From: Chloroflexota bacterium
GTDB taxonomy: Bacteria > Chloroflexota > Anaerolineae > Anaerolineales > Villigracilaceae
Assembly: GCA_019873655.1 (NCBI GenBank)
Contig: JAIOAU010000001.1
Span: 19,984 to 83,983, forward strand
Reading direction: 5' to 3'
Length of the DNA: 64,000 nt
In this document: one piece after another, positions 41,595 to 50,222 of the stretch
Numbering within the stretch: the stretch's first letter is position 1
Layout: every line of letters begins with the position of its first letter
Position numbers and translations under genes: made by a program
Notes under the pieces: model-generated
What the model saw: the letters and a program-made list of their open reading frames with translations, nothing else
Databases searched by the model: none
What the model was told of the DNA's origin: nothing

Positions 41595-43006
41595 TCGGCC
41601 GCCTCCAGGGCTATGACGATGCGGTCCATGCGGATGCCGTGTGAACCCTTGACCAGCACGACGTCCGTATCGCGTAAAGTCTCCGACAGGTAAGCGACCG
41701 CCTGATCGGTGGTCTCGCATTCATGCACCGCCTTGGACCTCAGGCCGGCTTGCCGCGCCGCGGCGGCGATGATGCGGGCGCGCTCGCCGACGGTGATCAG
41801 CAAGTCGGCCACCTCGGCCGCCCGCACGCCGACCATCTCGTGGCCGGCGCGCTCGTAGGGGCCGAGTTCGAGCATGTCGCCCAGGACGGCCACTTTGCGG
41901 CCTTCCAGTTCGGCCAGCAGGTTCAGCGCCGCCAGCATCGACTCGGGCGAGGCGTTGTAGGTGTCGTCCAGGAGCAGCGCCCCGCTGCGGGCGCGGACGG
42001 CCACCAGCCGCAGTTGTGTATGTCCCTGGCGCAGGCCGGCCAGGATTTCCTGCCAGGTCAATCCCTCGGCCAGACCGACCGCCGCGGCCCGCAAGGCGGT
42101 GTGGACCGAATGCTGACCGAGGAGCGGAACGCGCACGTGCAGGGTATCCTTGCCGTAGTGCATCCGAAAGCGGATGCCTTCCAGTCCCAGCCCTTCGACC
42201 TCGTCGGCCCACAGGTGGGCGTGCGAGTCCAGGCCGTAGAACAGGATGCGCGCCCGGGTCAGTTCGGCCATCGGCCGCACCCAGGGATCGTCGTAGTTCA
42301 GGACGGCCACGCCCTCCGGGGCGGAGGGCAGCGCCTGAATCAATTCGGATTTGCCGCGCGCAATCGCTTCCTGCGAACCGGCCCGCTCGGCGTGGACGGT
42401 GCCGATGTTGGTGATCACGCCGACTTGCGGAAGGGCGATGTCGCACAGGAAGGCGATTTCGCCGGGGACGTAGAATCCCATTTCCAGCACCGCCCGTTCG
42501 TGGCCGGCGCCCAGATGCAGGATGGTCAGCGGCAGGCCGATCTCGTTGTTCAGATTGCCGGGGCTTTTCAGCGTGCGGTAGCGCATGCTCAATACTTCGG
42601 CGATCACTTCTTTCGTGGTGGATTTGCCCACCGAGCCGGTGATGCCGATGACGCGCAAGTTCAATTTGCGCCGCCAGAAGCGGGCGATTTGCTGCAGCGC
42701 CGTCAGGGTGTTTTCGACCCGCAGGCAGAGGGGCAGCCGGTTCAATGCTTCGAAAGAGGTGAGCGGGGCGCGCAGGTCGAGGGTAGGGTACGGTTCTTTG
42801 AGGTCGCGCTGGATGAGGGCGAAGGAGGCCCCGCGCCGGAAGGCGTCGGCGACGAAGTCGTGGCCGTCGACGCGCTCGCCGGGCAGGGCGACGAACAGGC
42901 TGCCGGGGATGGCCTGACGCGAGTCGATCGCCGCCTCGGTGATGACGGTCTCGGCGGAGGGACGGGTGTGGGTCAGGGCTTCGAGTACGTCGGCCAGGGT
43001 CAACAC
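41591..43006 (-). CDS. murF: UDP-MurNAc-tripeptide--D-Ala-D-Ala ligase
   Basis: 471 residues. ATP loop G-I-T-G-S-V-G-K-S-T-T-K-E, then N-N-E-I-G-L-P-L-T and L-D-D-T-Y-N-A-S-P-E-S-M-L, which distinguish MurF from the other Mur ligases. GTG start with GTGAGG upstream. It directly follows ftsI: the expected murE gene is not between them. Confidence 0.95.
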   Translation of the reverse strand: MLTLADVLEALTHTRPSAETVITEAAIDSRQAIPGSLFVALPGERVDGHDFVADAFRRGASFALIQRDLKEPYPTLDLRAPLTSFEALNRLPLCLRVENTLTALQQIARFWRRKLNLRVIGITGSVGKSTTKEVIAEVLSMRYRTLKSPGNLNNEIGLPLTILHLGAGHERAVLEMGFYVPGEIAFLCDIALPQVGVITNIGTVHAERAGSQEAIARGKSELIQALPSAPEGVAVLNYDDPWVRPMAELTRARILFYGLDSHAHLWADEVEGLGLEGIRFRMHYGKDTLHVRVPLLGQHSVHTALRAAAVGLAEGLTWQEILAGLRQGHTQLRLVAVRARSGALLLDDTYNASPESMLAALNLLAELEGRKVAVLGDMLELGPYERAGHEMVGVRAAEVADLLITVGERARIIAAAARQAGLRSKAVHECETTDQAVAYLSETLRDTDVVLVKGSHGIRMDRIVIALEAAE

Positions 43007-43013
43007 GTCGGCC

Positions 43014-44756
43014 TCACTCTCCTCCCGCTGCCTGCAGGCGGATATCGTCGGGCGGGATGTTCATCAACACAACCAGTTGTTCGACCATCTGGCGGAAGAC
43101 CGGCGCGGCCACTTGAGAAGCCCAGGGCGAGGCGGTCGGCCGTTCGAGCCAGACGTAGACGAGGAAACGGGGGTCGTCGGCCGGCCCCCAGCCGATGAAG
43201 GAGGCGTTGGTCTGGCGCGGATCGTAGCCGTAGGCGGTCGGGATTTGGGCGGTGCCGGTCTTGCCCGCCAGGGTGTAGCCGGGGACATTGGCCAGCGAGG
43301 TCTCGTTGCTGAGCGATTCGACCAGCATCTGGTTGAGGGCGCGGGCCGTTTCGGGCGAGATCGGCCGCCCGACGATTTGGGTGGACATGGCGCGCTGTTG
43401 ACCGTCCTGCACGATGGCGTGGAGGACGTGCGGATAGACCATGCGGCCCTCGTTGGCGATGGCCGAACCGGCCATGACCATCTGAATGGGGGTGACGGCC
43501 ACGCCCTGGCCAAAGGCGTTGGTGCCCAGGTCGATCGGATACCAGTCGCCGTCGCCGGGCAGTTTCAGCCGGCCCGGGTGTTCGCCAGCCAGGTCGATGC
43601 CGGTGAGGCGGCCGAGGCCGAAACTCTGCATGTAGCCATAGAAAGTGTCCGCGCCCATCTCGACGGCCGTCCAGGCCAGGCAGACGTTGAGCGAATGCTC
43701 TAAACAGCCGGTCATGTCCTGATAGCCCCAAGCGCCGCCGTCCCAGTTGTGGATGTAGCCGCCGCCGACGATGATGGTGCCGGTGTCGAGGAAGACGGTA
43801 TCGGGGGTCACGGTTCCGCTGTCGAGGGCGGCGGCCATGGTCAGGACTTTCAAGACCGAGCCGGGTTCGTAGGCCTGGCTGATGGCGCGATTGAAGGGCG
43901 TCTCGCCGACGAAAATGTTCTCATATTCCCAGTAGCGGTTGAGGTCCATGCGCGGGGTGACGGCCATGGCCAGGATTTCGCCGGTTTGCGGGTCCATGAC
44001 GATGATGACGCCCGAGCGCGCCCCGTAAGTCTGGAGGGCGCTGTCGAGGGTTTCTTCGGCGGCGGCTTGAATCTGACGGTCGAGGGTCAGAATCAGGGTC
44101 GCGCCGGGGGGAATGTCCGGCAGTTCTTCGGCGCGGTTGGGGTCGGACGGCACCCACAGGGTCACCGGGACGCCCGCCAGCAAACTGTTGTATTTCTCCT
44201 CGACGCCGTAATAGCCCTGTCCCTCGCGGGTGGTAAAGCCGATGACGTTGGAGGCAAGCGCGCCCTCCGGATAACTGCGTTCCAGGTGGGGGACGAAGCG
44301 CAGACCGGCCAGGCTCTGACCGGAGGGGTCGTTCATCAGCACTTCCTGGAGTTCGATGAGTTTGTTGGCCTGTTCGGGCGGCACATGGTCGGCCAGCACC
44401 ACGTAGAGGATGCCTTCGGCCGGCTCGGTGATTTGGGCCAGAGTGCGGTTGTAATCCAGCCCCAGATAGACGCTGGCGGCCAGGGCAACGCTTTCGGGGT
44501 CGCGTACGGCTTGCAGGTCCACGCCGATTTCGTAGATGGTCTGGTTGCCGGCCAGCAGGTTGCCGTTGCGGTCGTAGATTTCGCCGCGGGCGGGGTAATA
44601 GGTCACCCAGGCGCCGTTATAGGGGTCCTGCTCGACCAGCCAGGCGCGGGCCTGCGGGTCGGTCTGGATGCGGACCATCTGGAACAGGATGCCGCTTCCG
44701 AGCAGGGCGAGCAGAAAGGCGAGGGCGCTGAAGCGCCAGGCGTGGGGGTTGGACAT
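43014..44756 (-). CDS. ftsI: Class B penicillin-binding protein / septal transpeptidase FtsI
   Basis: 580 residues. One N-terminal helix, dimerisation region, then transpeptidase with S300-V-L-K303, S-L-N at 355-357 and K-T-G at 499-501. No PASTA domains. It cross-links septal murein with FtsW. GGAAGG lies before the ATG; a 17-codon in-frame upstream extension overlaps the ftsL gene and is rejected. Confidence 0.93.
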   Translation of the reverse strand: MSNPHAWRFSALAFLLALLGSGILFQMVRIQTDPQARAWLVEQDPYNGAWVTYYPARGEIYDRNGNLLAGNQTIYEIGVDLQAVRDPESVALAASVYLGLDYNRTLAQITEPAEGILYVVLADHVPPEQANKLIELQEVLMNDPSGQSLAGLRFVPHLERSYPEGALASNVIGFTTREGQGYYGVEEKYNSLLAGVPVTLWVPSDPNRAEELPDIPPGATLILTLDRQIQAAAEETLDSALQTYGARSGVIIVMDPQTGEILAMAVTPRMDLNRYWEYENIFVGETPFNRAISQAYEPGSVLKVLTMAAALDSGTVTPDTVFLDTGTIIVGGGYIHNWDGGAWGYQDMTGCLEHSLNVCLAWTAVEMGADTFYGYMQSFGLGRLTGIDLAGEHPGRLKLPGDGDWYPIDLGTNAFGQGVAVTPIQMVMAGSAIANEGRMVYPHVLHAIVQDGQQRAMSTQIVGRPISPETARALNQMLVESLSNETSLANVPGYTLAGKTGTAQIPTAYGYDPRQTNASFIGWGPADDPRFLVYVWLERPTASPWASQVAAPVFRQMVEQLVVLMNIPPDDIRLQAAGGE

Positions 44757-44758
44757 GG

Positions 44759-45241
44759 TTACCTTCCGCTGGCGGGGTTCGAGGCGGTCAGTTGGTCGGA
44801 GAACCACTCGAGCAGCGATTGCCGGTAGGCCGGCAGGATGAGACTGACGGGCGCGGCCGGAACGGGGCGGGAGAGATTCACCGGCTGGGGCGGCTGATAG
44901 CCCGCCGCAAAGACGTAGAGAATTTCATCGGCGCGGGCAGGGCGGAAGCCCATGGCCAGGGCGCGCTCCCGCATGGCGCTGTAGGAGGTCAGATTGGCCC
45001 ATTGCGTTTCCAGGTCGGCGTTGACGCGCTGGGCGTCGAGGATTTCGTCCTGGAGAATCTGCAATTCGCGGCCGGCCAGGGCGGTGCGGGTGGTGACGCT
45101 CAGGTGCAAGCCGGCCATCAGGGTGACCACGACCAGCCCAAGCAAAAAAAGGCCGATCCACTGGCGCTGCACGCGCCAGGGGGCCTGTTGCACCTTGCGG
45201 GCGATTCCTGTGACGTTGTCCATGGCGTCTATCCGTGTCAT
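44759..45241 (-). CDS. FtsL-like septum formation protein
   Basis: About 160 residues: short basic N-terminus, one membrane helix (roughly residues 25-47), a coiled-coil region rich in Leu, Gln, Asp and Glu (Q-I-L-Q-D-E-I-L-D-A-Q), then a proline-rich extracytoplasmic tail. Size, topology and position between rsmH and ftsI match FtsL, which recruits FtsI with FtsB. Sequence conservation in this family is low, so the name rests on context. ATG at 45223 is an alternative start. Confidence 0.7.
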   Translation of the reverse strand: MTRIDAMDNVTGIARKVQQAPWRVQRQWIGLFLLGLVVVTLMAGLHLSVTTRTALAGRELQILQDEILDAQRVNADLETQWANLTSYSAMRERALAMGFRPARADEILYVFAAGYQPPQPVNLSRPVPAAPVSLILPAYRQSLLEWFSDQLTASNPASGR

Positions 45242-45326
45242 GTGGTCATCGTTCTGCTGTGCGTGATGCTGCACCTCCGTTCTGTTGGGGCCGGAGTTCG
45301 GTCCCGTGTGAGCCAACACCCATTGG

Positions 45327-46235
45327 CTAGATTTTTTCGGCGATTCTCAACCTCGCGCTGCGGGCGCGGGGATTATGAGCAATTTCTTCCTCGGTCGGCG
45401 TAATCGGCCGCCGGACGATTTCTCTGAGCGTTGCTTTGTGCCCGCAGGTGCAAACCGGCTGACGGGGCGGGCAGAGGCAATCGCGGCTTTCTCGGCGAAA
45501 GAATTCCTTGACCAGACGGTCTTCCAGCGAGTGGAAGGCGATTACCGCCAGTCGTCCGCCCGGCGCAAGGACTTGGACTGCCCGGGGTAAGGCGGTTTCG
45601 AGGGCGTCCAGTTCGCCGTTGACGGCGATGCGCAAGGCCTGGAAGGTGCGCGTGGCCGGATGGCGCGGGCCGCGGCGTCCGATCGTCCGCTCGATGAGGG
45701 CGGCCAGGGCGAGGGTCCCGCGCAGAGGGCGGGCCTGGACGATGGCGCGGGCGATGCGTCGGGCGGCGGGTTCCTCCCCGTAGCGGTAGAGGAGGGCGGC
45801 CAATTCCTGCTCCGGCCAGGTGTTGACGATTTCGGCGGCGGTCAGCGGCGCATCGGGGTCGAAGCGCATGTCCAGCGGGCCGTCGGCCAGGAAGGAGAAG
45901 CCCCGCGCCGGCGAGTCGAACTGCATCGAGGAGGCGCCCAGGTCGAGCAGGATGCCGTCGACGGCCTCCCAGCCCAGGAGGGCGATCTGCTCGGGGATGC
46001 GGGTGTAGGAGGCCTTTTTTAACCAGGCACGCTCCCCGAAGGGAGCGAGTTTCTGGCGGGCCAGGGCCAGCGCCTGGGGGTCCACGTCCAGACCCAGGAG
46101 CAGCCCTCCCGGCTGGCTGGCCTCCAGGATGCCGGCCGCGTGCCCGCCGGCTCCCACCGTCCCATCCACGTAGCGCCCTCCGTTTTGCGGGCGTAAAGCG
46201 TGTATAATTTCGTGGTAAAGTACAGGTTGGTGCAC
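45327..46235 (-). CDS. rsmH: 16S rRNA (cytosine-1402-N4) methyltransferase
   Basis: 302 residues. N-terminal H-Q-P-V-L-Y-H-E, SAM motif V-D-G-T-V-G-A-G-G-H, D-L-G-A-S-S-M-Q-F-D and the C-terminal H-S-L-E-D-R-L-V-K. RsmH (MraW) methylates C1402 in the decoding centre. GTG start with GAGAGGGG upstream. It follows mraZ by ten bases, the usual order. Confidence 0.94.
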   Translation of the reverse strand: MHQPVLYHEIIHALRPQNGGRYVDGTVGAGGHAAGILEASQPGGLLLGLDVDPQALALARQKLAPFGERAWLKKASYTRIPEQIALLGWEAVDGILLDLGASSMQFDSPARGFSFLADGPLDMRFDPDAPLTAAEIVNTWPEQELAALLYRYGEEPAARRIARAIVQARPLRGTLALAALIERTIGRRGPRHPATRTFQALRIAVNGELDALETALPRAVQVLAPGGRLAVIAFHSLEDRLVKEFFRRESRDCLCPPRQPVCTCGHKATLREIVRRPITPTEEEIAHNPRARSARLRIAEKI

Positions 46236-46245
46236 GCCGCCCCTC

Positions 46246-46683
46246 TCAACGGGTCGAAAGGTTGAGCGTGGAGAAGCGCTGAGCGTTGACCTCGGCGTTC
46301 TGGATTTCGGCCTCTTGGACCTTCCAGGCGTCCGGGTTCCAGATTTCGAAGTAATCGCCCTGGCCGACCAGGACGGCCTCGTTTTGCAAACCGGCCCGCT
46401 CGCGCAAGACCTGCGGGATGAGAATGCGTCCGGCGGAATCGAGTTCGACTTCGGCGGCGTTGCCCAGGATGAGACGGCGCAGGATGCGGGCGGTGGGATC
46501 CATCATGTTCATGGCCATCAGGCGCTGATAGACGATCTCGAAAGCCTGGGCGGTCATCACCATCAGATTGTGGTCCAGCCCCTGGACGACGTACGCGCCC
46601 TCGGCCAACGCCTCGCGAAACCTGGCCGGGACCGTCAGCCGGAATTTGTCGTCGAAGGAATGGAGAAACTGGCCTAAGAACAT
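46246..46683 (-). CDS. mraZ: Transcriptional regulator MraZ
   Basis: 145 residues: two SpoVT-AbrB-like DNA-binding halves, each with a conserved D-x-x-G/F-R block (S-F-D-D-K-F-R-L-T-V-P-A and E-L-D-S-A-G-R-I-L-I-P). MraZ rings bind repeats of a GTGGG box and control the dcw operon, including their own gene. Three such boxes lie 47-72 bases upstream of the start. The in-frame upstream ATG runs into the promoter and is rejected. Confidence 0.94.
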   Translation of the reverse strand: MFLGQFLHSFDDKFRLTVPARFREALAEGAYVVQGLDHNLMVMTAQAFEIVYQRLMAMNMMDPTARILRRLILGNAAEVELDSAGRILIPQVLRERAGLQNEAVLVGQGDYFEIWNPDAWKVQEAEIQNAEVNAQRFSTLNLSTR

Positions 46684-46729
46684 CTGTTCTGCTCTTTCGT
46701 TTAAACCGGAACGCCGGAGGAAACCGGCG

Positions 46730-46755
46730 TCCCACTTCGTCCCACTTTCTCCCAC
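46730..46755 (-). promoter_or_regulatory. Three MraZ boxes (GTGGGA, 10-bp period)
   Basis: On the minus strand three copies of GTGGGA are spaced by exactly ten bases: one per helical turn, as in known MraZ operators. They lie just downstream of the -10 element, where a bound ring would block transcription initiation. Confidence 0.8.
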
Positions 46756-46765
46756 GGACATGCTT

Positions 46766-46795
46766 ATTGTAGCATACTTTTGACCTGAATTACAA
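46766..46795 (-). promoter_or_regulatory. Promoter of the dcw operon
   Basis: Minus strand: TTGTAA, 18 bases, TACAAT preceded by TG and one base (TGCTACAAT), an extended -10. Transcription would start near 46759 and run through the MraZ boxes into mraZ. Confidence 0.65.
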
Positions 46796-46799
46796 GTAG

Positions 46800-46969
46800 T
46801 ACTTTGTGGGTATCCGGGGTCTTCCCCGCCGATGACTCGTCCGTTTGCCCCGAAGTTTTCATCGGGCAGAGCGCCGCCGAATCAGACGGCGGGAGGGAGG
46901 AAATTCTCAGGCCCGACTCTTAACTCTCGAAAGGCGAAGCATATTCTTGGGGGGCCAAAAGGCAACAAA
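46800..46969. other. Non-coding gap upstream of the dcw promoter
   Basis: I see no gene here. A short ORF across this stretch has no ribosome-binding site or recognisable motif. The region holds only the far upstream side of the mraZ promoter and leads into a terminator. Confidence 0.5.
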
Positions 46970-47007
46970 AAAGGCGGAGACGACCAGATATGGCGTTCTC
47001 CGCCTTT
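46970..47007 (-). terminator. Bidirectional rho-independent terminator
   Basis: AAAGGCGGAGA pairs perfectly with 46997-47007 around a 16-base loop. On the minus strand the stem is followed by TTTTTTGTT, on the plus strand by TTTGTTTT. It ends the minus-strand lipoprotein gene and insulates the dcw promoter. Confidence 0.8.
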
Positions 47008-47073
47008 GTTTTGCGCCGTATGTGGGGCGTCCCGCTTTGGGACAGCCCCTTATGAAATGGGCTTTGGGTTGCG

Positions 47074-47559
47074 CTAGCCGCCAACCCCATAAAAATAGAC
47101 GGTGTTCGTTTCAGAATCCCACAAGATGAATTGTTCCCCTCGCCACGTTTCCCCTACCCAACCCTTCGAACGATAGCAAATTCCGCTGGCGGCATCTTCG
47201 GGTCTCCAGGGCGGATCGAAGACATCGTAGTTGGGGTTGGGAAGCGCAAAGTACGACAGGATCTCCTCGCAGGGTACAGTTTCAAACCGGTCGCTTAAGT
47301 AGGCTTCCATGAAGGCAGGATCGGCTTGGAAGCGCAGGTAAATGCTATGTCCTTGCCAGGTATCTCCCACGCCTTCGAGATGGGTCACTTCTGCGGGCAA
47401 GGGTGATTGAATCAAGGCTTCGAACATCTGCTCAGGGGTATTTCCCGAAGTCGGCCCTGACGATGGGCCAAAGCCACAACCCGCCAGGCAGATAGCCAAC
47501 GCCAAGATGATCAGCAACGCGCTTTTTGCAAAAGATGGCTTTGTTGGAGTCGAGGGCAT
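47074..47559 (-). CDS. Hypothetical lipoprotein
   Basis: 161 residues with a clear lipoprotein signal: short basic start, hydrophobic core, and lipobox L-A-G-C at about residues 25-28. The mature part is acidic, with two later cysteines (V-P-C-E-E and G-I-C-Y-R) and ends in a beta-rich segment (F-I-L-W-D-S-E-T-N-T-V-Y-F-Y). No family recognised. GAGAGG precedes the ATG. It is the last gene of the attC-flanked array; the site expected after it is not clear. Confidence 0.6.
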   Translation of the reverse strand: MPSTPTKPSFAKSALLIILALAICLAGCGFGPSSGPTSGNTPEQMFEALIQSPLPAEVTHLEGVGDTWQGHSIYLRFQADPAFMEAYLSDRFETVPCEEILSYFALPNPNYDVFDPPWRPEDAASGICYRSKGWVGETWRGEQFILWDSETNTVYFYGVGG

Positions 47560-47629
47560 TTTGGCCTCTCGATTTCTGAGCGATCGTGGCAGGTCGTGGC
47601 GGCAGCGGCGGGTCAGGCAAGACTCCTTC

Positions 47630-47701
47630 GCCCAAAAACAACTCCGCTGGCGCGCGGCGCGTCCTCTCAGGGGCCGCTGTCCACTGCGAACGGTGTTGGG
47701 C
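47630..47701 (-). repeat. attC-like recombination site A
   Basis: 72-bp quasi-palindrome. Minus strand begins GCCCAAC (fits RYYYAAC) six bases after the stop codon of the 723-residue gene and ends TTTGGGC (one mismatch to GTTRRRY). About 35 further bases beyond it resemble those beyond site C. Confidence 0.6.
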
Positions 47702-47706
47702 GCTTT

Positions 47707-49878
47707 CTACTTGACCGTTAGAGCGTCGTGTATTCTCCCCATCGCCTCACGACACGGCGTGGAGATGGTGATTCCCTTCTCGTCTTTGCATTGCAGAAGC
47801 TTATTAAACGCTTCCCTGATCTCCTGCTCCAGTGCTTCCCGTTCGGTGGGCGTCATGCGTTGTACCAGGGGGCGGCTGCGATATACCTCAATGAGCGCCA
47901 TCGCGTTGTTGGCCGCCTCTTCGGGCGACTTGCCCTCATAGGAGGCATCATGCCACCGCTGCACTATTTCTTCAGGCACATCCATACCCGCGTCCTGGGC
48001 TGCGATACAGAGCTCAACGGCTTTTACCGGGTCCGTCGCCCCCAGTTTTTCGGCCAGGCCGAGTATCAGGGTTCGGTCAAGGGCAACGCCTTGCGCAAGA
48101 ACGACCTGCGCGAACCGCTGGGCATCTGGAAGCCTGTCCCACTTGACCAGTGTATCCAGCCATGACTGTATACGCGATGGTGCGATGCCGAATTCCTGCC
48201 TCCGCATGACCATGGCAGTGAGCAATGGTTCCGCCCAAGCGATCGCTCCGTATTTCTCCAACTCATCCATCACTATCTCGGCTCGATCTTTGTTCATAAC
48301 CCCGTTCTCGACAGCCGCTGCCGTTATCCGCGCGGCCTCTTCATACAATGCCGGCGTTTTCCGCCCAACAGCAAGATCTATGCAGCCCTGCACTACAGAA
48401 GACAGACGTGTGACATCTATCTTGCTCCTCAAGCTCGCATTCCGCAATGCAGCCACGACGAACTGTCCTCCATTGGAAGCGACTATGGAAGTCGTCTCAT
48501 CGATCCAAGCAAATATATCATCGGCTGACAGCTTGTCGCCATGCGTCTCTATCAATGCCGCGGCCACCTCGATCGCATGGTCAGGTTTCAGCTCCCCTTT
48601 GGTTTCGGTGCCCCCACCATATCTGGTCTGCACAAACCCTCCGCCCTGTCCCTCAAGCGCCAAATCGATGGCTATCTTTACGCTATCGAAGTCAATACCC
48701 TCAACGCCCTTGTTGTATGCGGCCAGGCGCAGCTCCGCTGCCAAGGCATATTCACGTGATAGGTCAAGTTTATCGATCCAACCGTATATCATACGCGCTT
48801 CCATGGATTCAGGCACATCAGGCATCGCCTGTTTGGTCACGACCCCATGCTCGTCAACTTCCCTCCTGTTTACAATGGCCAGCGCCAGCTTCTGGTAGAG
48901 GTCCCACCTGTCGGACTCACCCAGAGTTCCACCCGTATCCGAAACATATTGATCCAACCAGCTATTAATCTCATTAGATGTAATACTCTGCACGCCTGAT
49001 TTTATGACAGCGATGTGCATGTCAAACATCTGATGCAGACTGTGATTAAAATTAAAAACAGTATTACACATTTCTCGTATTTCATTAACACTGAATCTAT
49101 CTGGGAAACGCTGAATCATTGATGCTAATAAACGTTTGGCATTTTCATATCTTTTAAATGCCACACTTTCATCGTACCACTGTTGCAACTGATCAAATGG
49201 TATTTCGAACGCCCTATTCTCAGCTAATACCGCCGCAATAGTTGAAGCCATAAGGTATCTGATCAACATCCCACCAAGCGGGGCACATTTATTAACGAGC
49301 TCGACCCATTGAGTAAGAGTAGGATAATATTGAATGCCCATATCTGACATCATCTCTATCTCACGCAGAAAAACCTTTATCTTTGGTCTATCAGGGGCTG
49401 CAACGAATGCATCTGCGTGGTGTCGCATGCCAAGCATTGCATATTCATATGACATGGTCATGGAGTTCTTCTCCACCACCGGCATGAGCATATCCATGTA
49501 CGCCATGAACCTATCGACCTTTTTTGCAGGGGTGTCATCACTGTCCACTATTGCCAGCAGATCTGCCCGTATCGCGCTTCCTGCCGGCAGGGTGTCTTCG
49601 ACCTGCTTCTTTACATAGGCCAGGATGTAATCGGAATTTGACTTATGCGTATCAAGCATCACATGCATCTCGTCCGCCTGGGGGATATCGTCGCGCTGGA
49701 GCCAGAGGATTGCCCGGTATAGCCCCGCCAGTCCCTGGCCGCATTCATGCTCCGTCTTGCTGTCCGGCAGCCTGAAAGTGTATGCCGGTTGCTCGCCGCC
49801 AAAGAACAGAGTTTGCTGTTGCTTATAGTTCAACTCGGACAACATCTCAGATATGTTTTCAGGGGGAGTTGATCCCAT
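47707..49878 (-). CDS. Large orphan protein in the cassette array (723 residues)
   Basis: 723 residues, no signal peptide or membrane helix, mostly predicted helical with repeated Trp/Leu/Ala helices (for example W-V-E-L-V-N-K, W-L-D-Q-Y-V, W-I-D-K-L-D, W-I-D-E-T-T, W-L-D-T-L-V). The recurrent W-[ILV]-D motif about every 60-110 residues suggests an alpha-helical repeat scaffold. I recognise no domain. AAAGGAG precedes the ATG. Base composition is lower in GC than the neighbours, strongly so at 48960-49450. It is very long for an integron cassette gene. Confidence 0.65.
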   Translation of the reverse strand: MGSTPPENISEMLSELNYKQQQTLFFGGEQPAYTFRLPDSKTEHECGQGLAGLYRAILWLQRDDIPQADEMHVMLDTHKSNSDYILAYVKKQVEDTLPAGSAIRADLLAIVDSDDTPAKKVDRFMAYMDMLMPVVEKNSMTMSYEYAMLGMRHHADAFVAAPDRPKIKVFLREIEMMSDMGIQYYPTLTQWVELVNKCAPLGGMLIRYLMASTIAAVLAENRAFEIPFDQLQQWYDESVAFKRYENAKRLLASMIQRFPDRFSVNEIREMCNTVFNFNHSLHQMFDMHIAVIKSGVQSITSNEINSWLDQYVSDTGGTLGESDRWDLYQKLALAIVNRREVDEHGVVTKQAMPDVPESMEARMIYGWIDKLDLSREYALAAELRLAAYNKGVEGIDFDSVKIAIDLALEGQGGGFVQTRYGGGTETKGELKPDHAIEVAAALIETHGDKLSADDIFAWIDETTSIVASNGGQFVVAALRNASLRSKIDVTRLSSVVQGCIDLAVGRKTPALYEEAARITAAAVENGVMNKDRAEIVMDELEKYGAIAWAEPLLTAMVMRRQEFGIAPSRIQSWLDTLVKWDRLPDAQRFAQVVLAQGVALDRTLILGLAEKLGATDPVKAVELCIAAQDAGMDVPEEIVQRWHDASYEGKSPEEAANNAMALIEVYRSRPLVQRMTPTEREALEQEIREAFNKLLQCKDEKGITISTPCREAMGRIHDALTVK

Positions 49879-49953
49879 TTTGCGCTCCTTTTGGATTGAC
49901 TCAAGGGTCGTGTTTGAGGTCACTGTTGGCCGTGTTCGTGGTCCGGCAGGGGG

Positions 49954-50017
49954 AGAAATCCAACTCTTCACTCCCAGCAAAACCATTATTCAGTTGCGGG
50001 GATGAAACACATAGCCC
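49954..50017 (-). pseudogene. Degenerate duplicate of the tail of the 60-codon cassette gene
   Basis: This 64-bp stretch is about 75 percent identical to 50096-50160. Translated in the same sense both give G-x-x-x-x-P-x-L-N-N-G-x-A-x-x-E-E-L-D-F. The copy has no start codon of its own and sits in the leader of the 723-residue gene, suggesting a duplication or failed cassette rearrangement. Confidence 0.5.
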
Positions 50018-50076
50018 AACCGGTTTGGTTCATCGGCGATTAGCCGAGCGGGCGTCCGGCGGAGCCGGCGTCGGGC
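50014..50076 (-). repeat. attC-like recombination site B (weak)
   Basis: 63 bp. Minus strand starts GCCCGAC then GCCGGC as in site C, and ends GTTGGGC. However, the GTTGGGC end also belongs to the duplicated coding tail, so part of the match may be coincidental. Confidence 0.38.
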
Positions 50077-50222
50077 GTGTTTAATCGTGTTGGGAAGAAA
50101 TCCAACTCTTCATCATCCGCTAAGCCGTTATTCAATTTTGGAGGATGACACATATAGCCCAGCATTCCCATAACGTTTGAGAGTGATCCGATAGCCTTTT
50201 TATCGTCATCAACAAAAAACAT
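50040..50222 (-). CDS. Small cassette protein, unknown function
   Basis: 60 residues, no recognisable domain: acidic middle (G-L-A-D-D-E-E-L-D-F-F) and a C-terminal end encoded inside attC-like site B. The ATG overlaps the DUF4265-like gene by 14 bases, so it is probably translated by coupling. A degenerate partial copy lies downstream. Confidence 0.45.
   Translation of the reverse strand: MFFVDDDKKAIGSLSNVMGMLGYMCHPPKLNNGLADDEELDFFPTRLNTPDAGSAGRPLG

Noticed and set aside
46832..47077. 81-codon plus-strand ORF upstream of mraZ
   Set aside because: It runs through a strong terminator, has no ribosome-binding site and no familiar motif.
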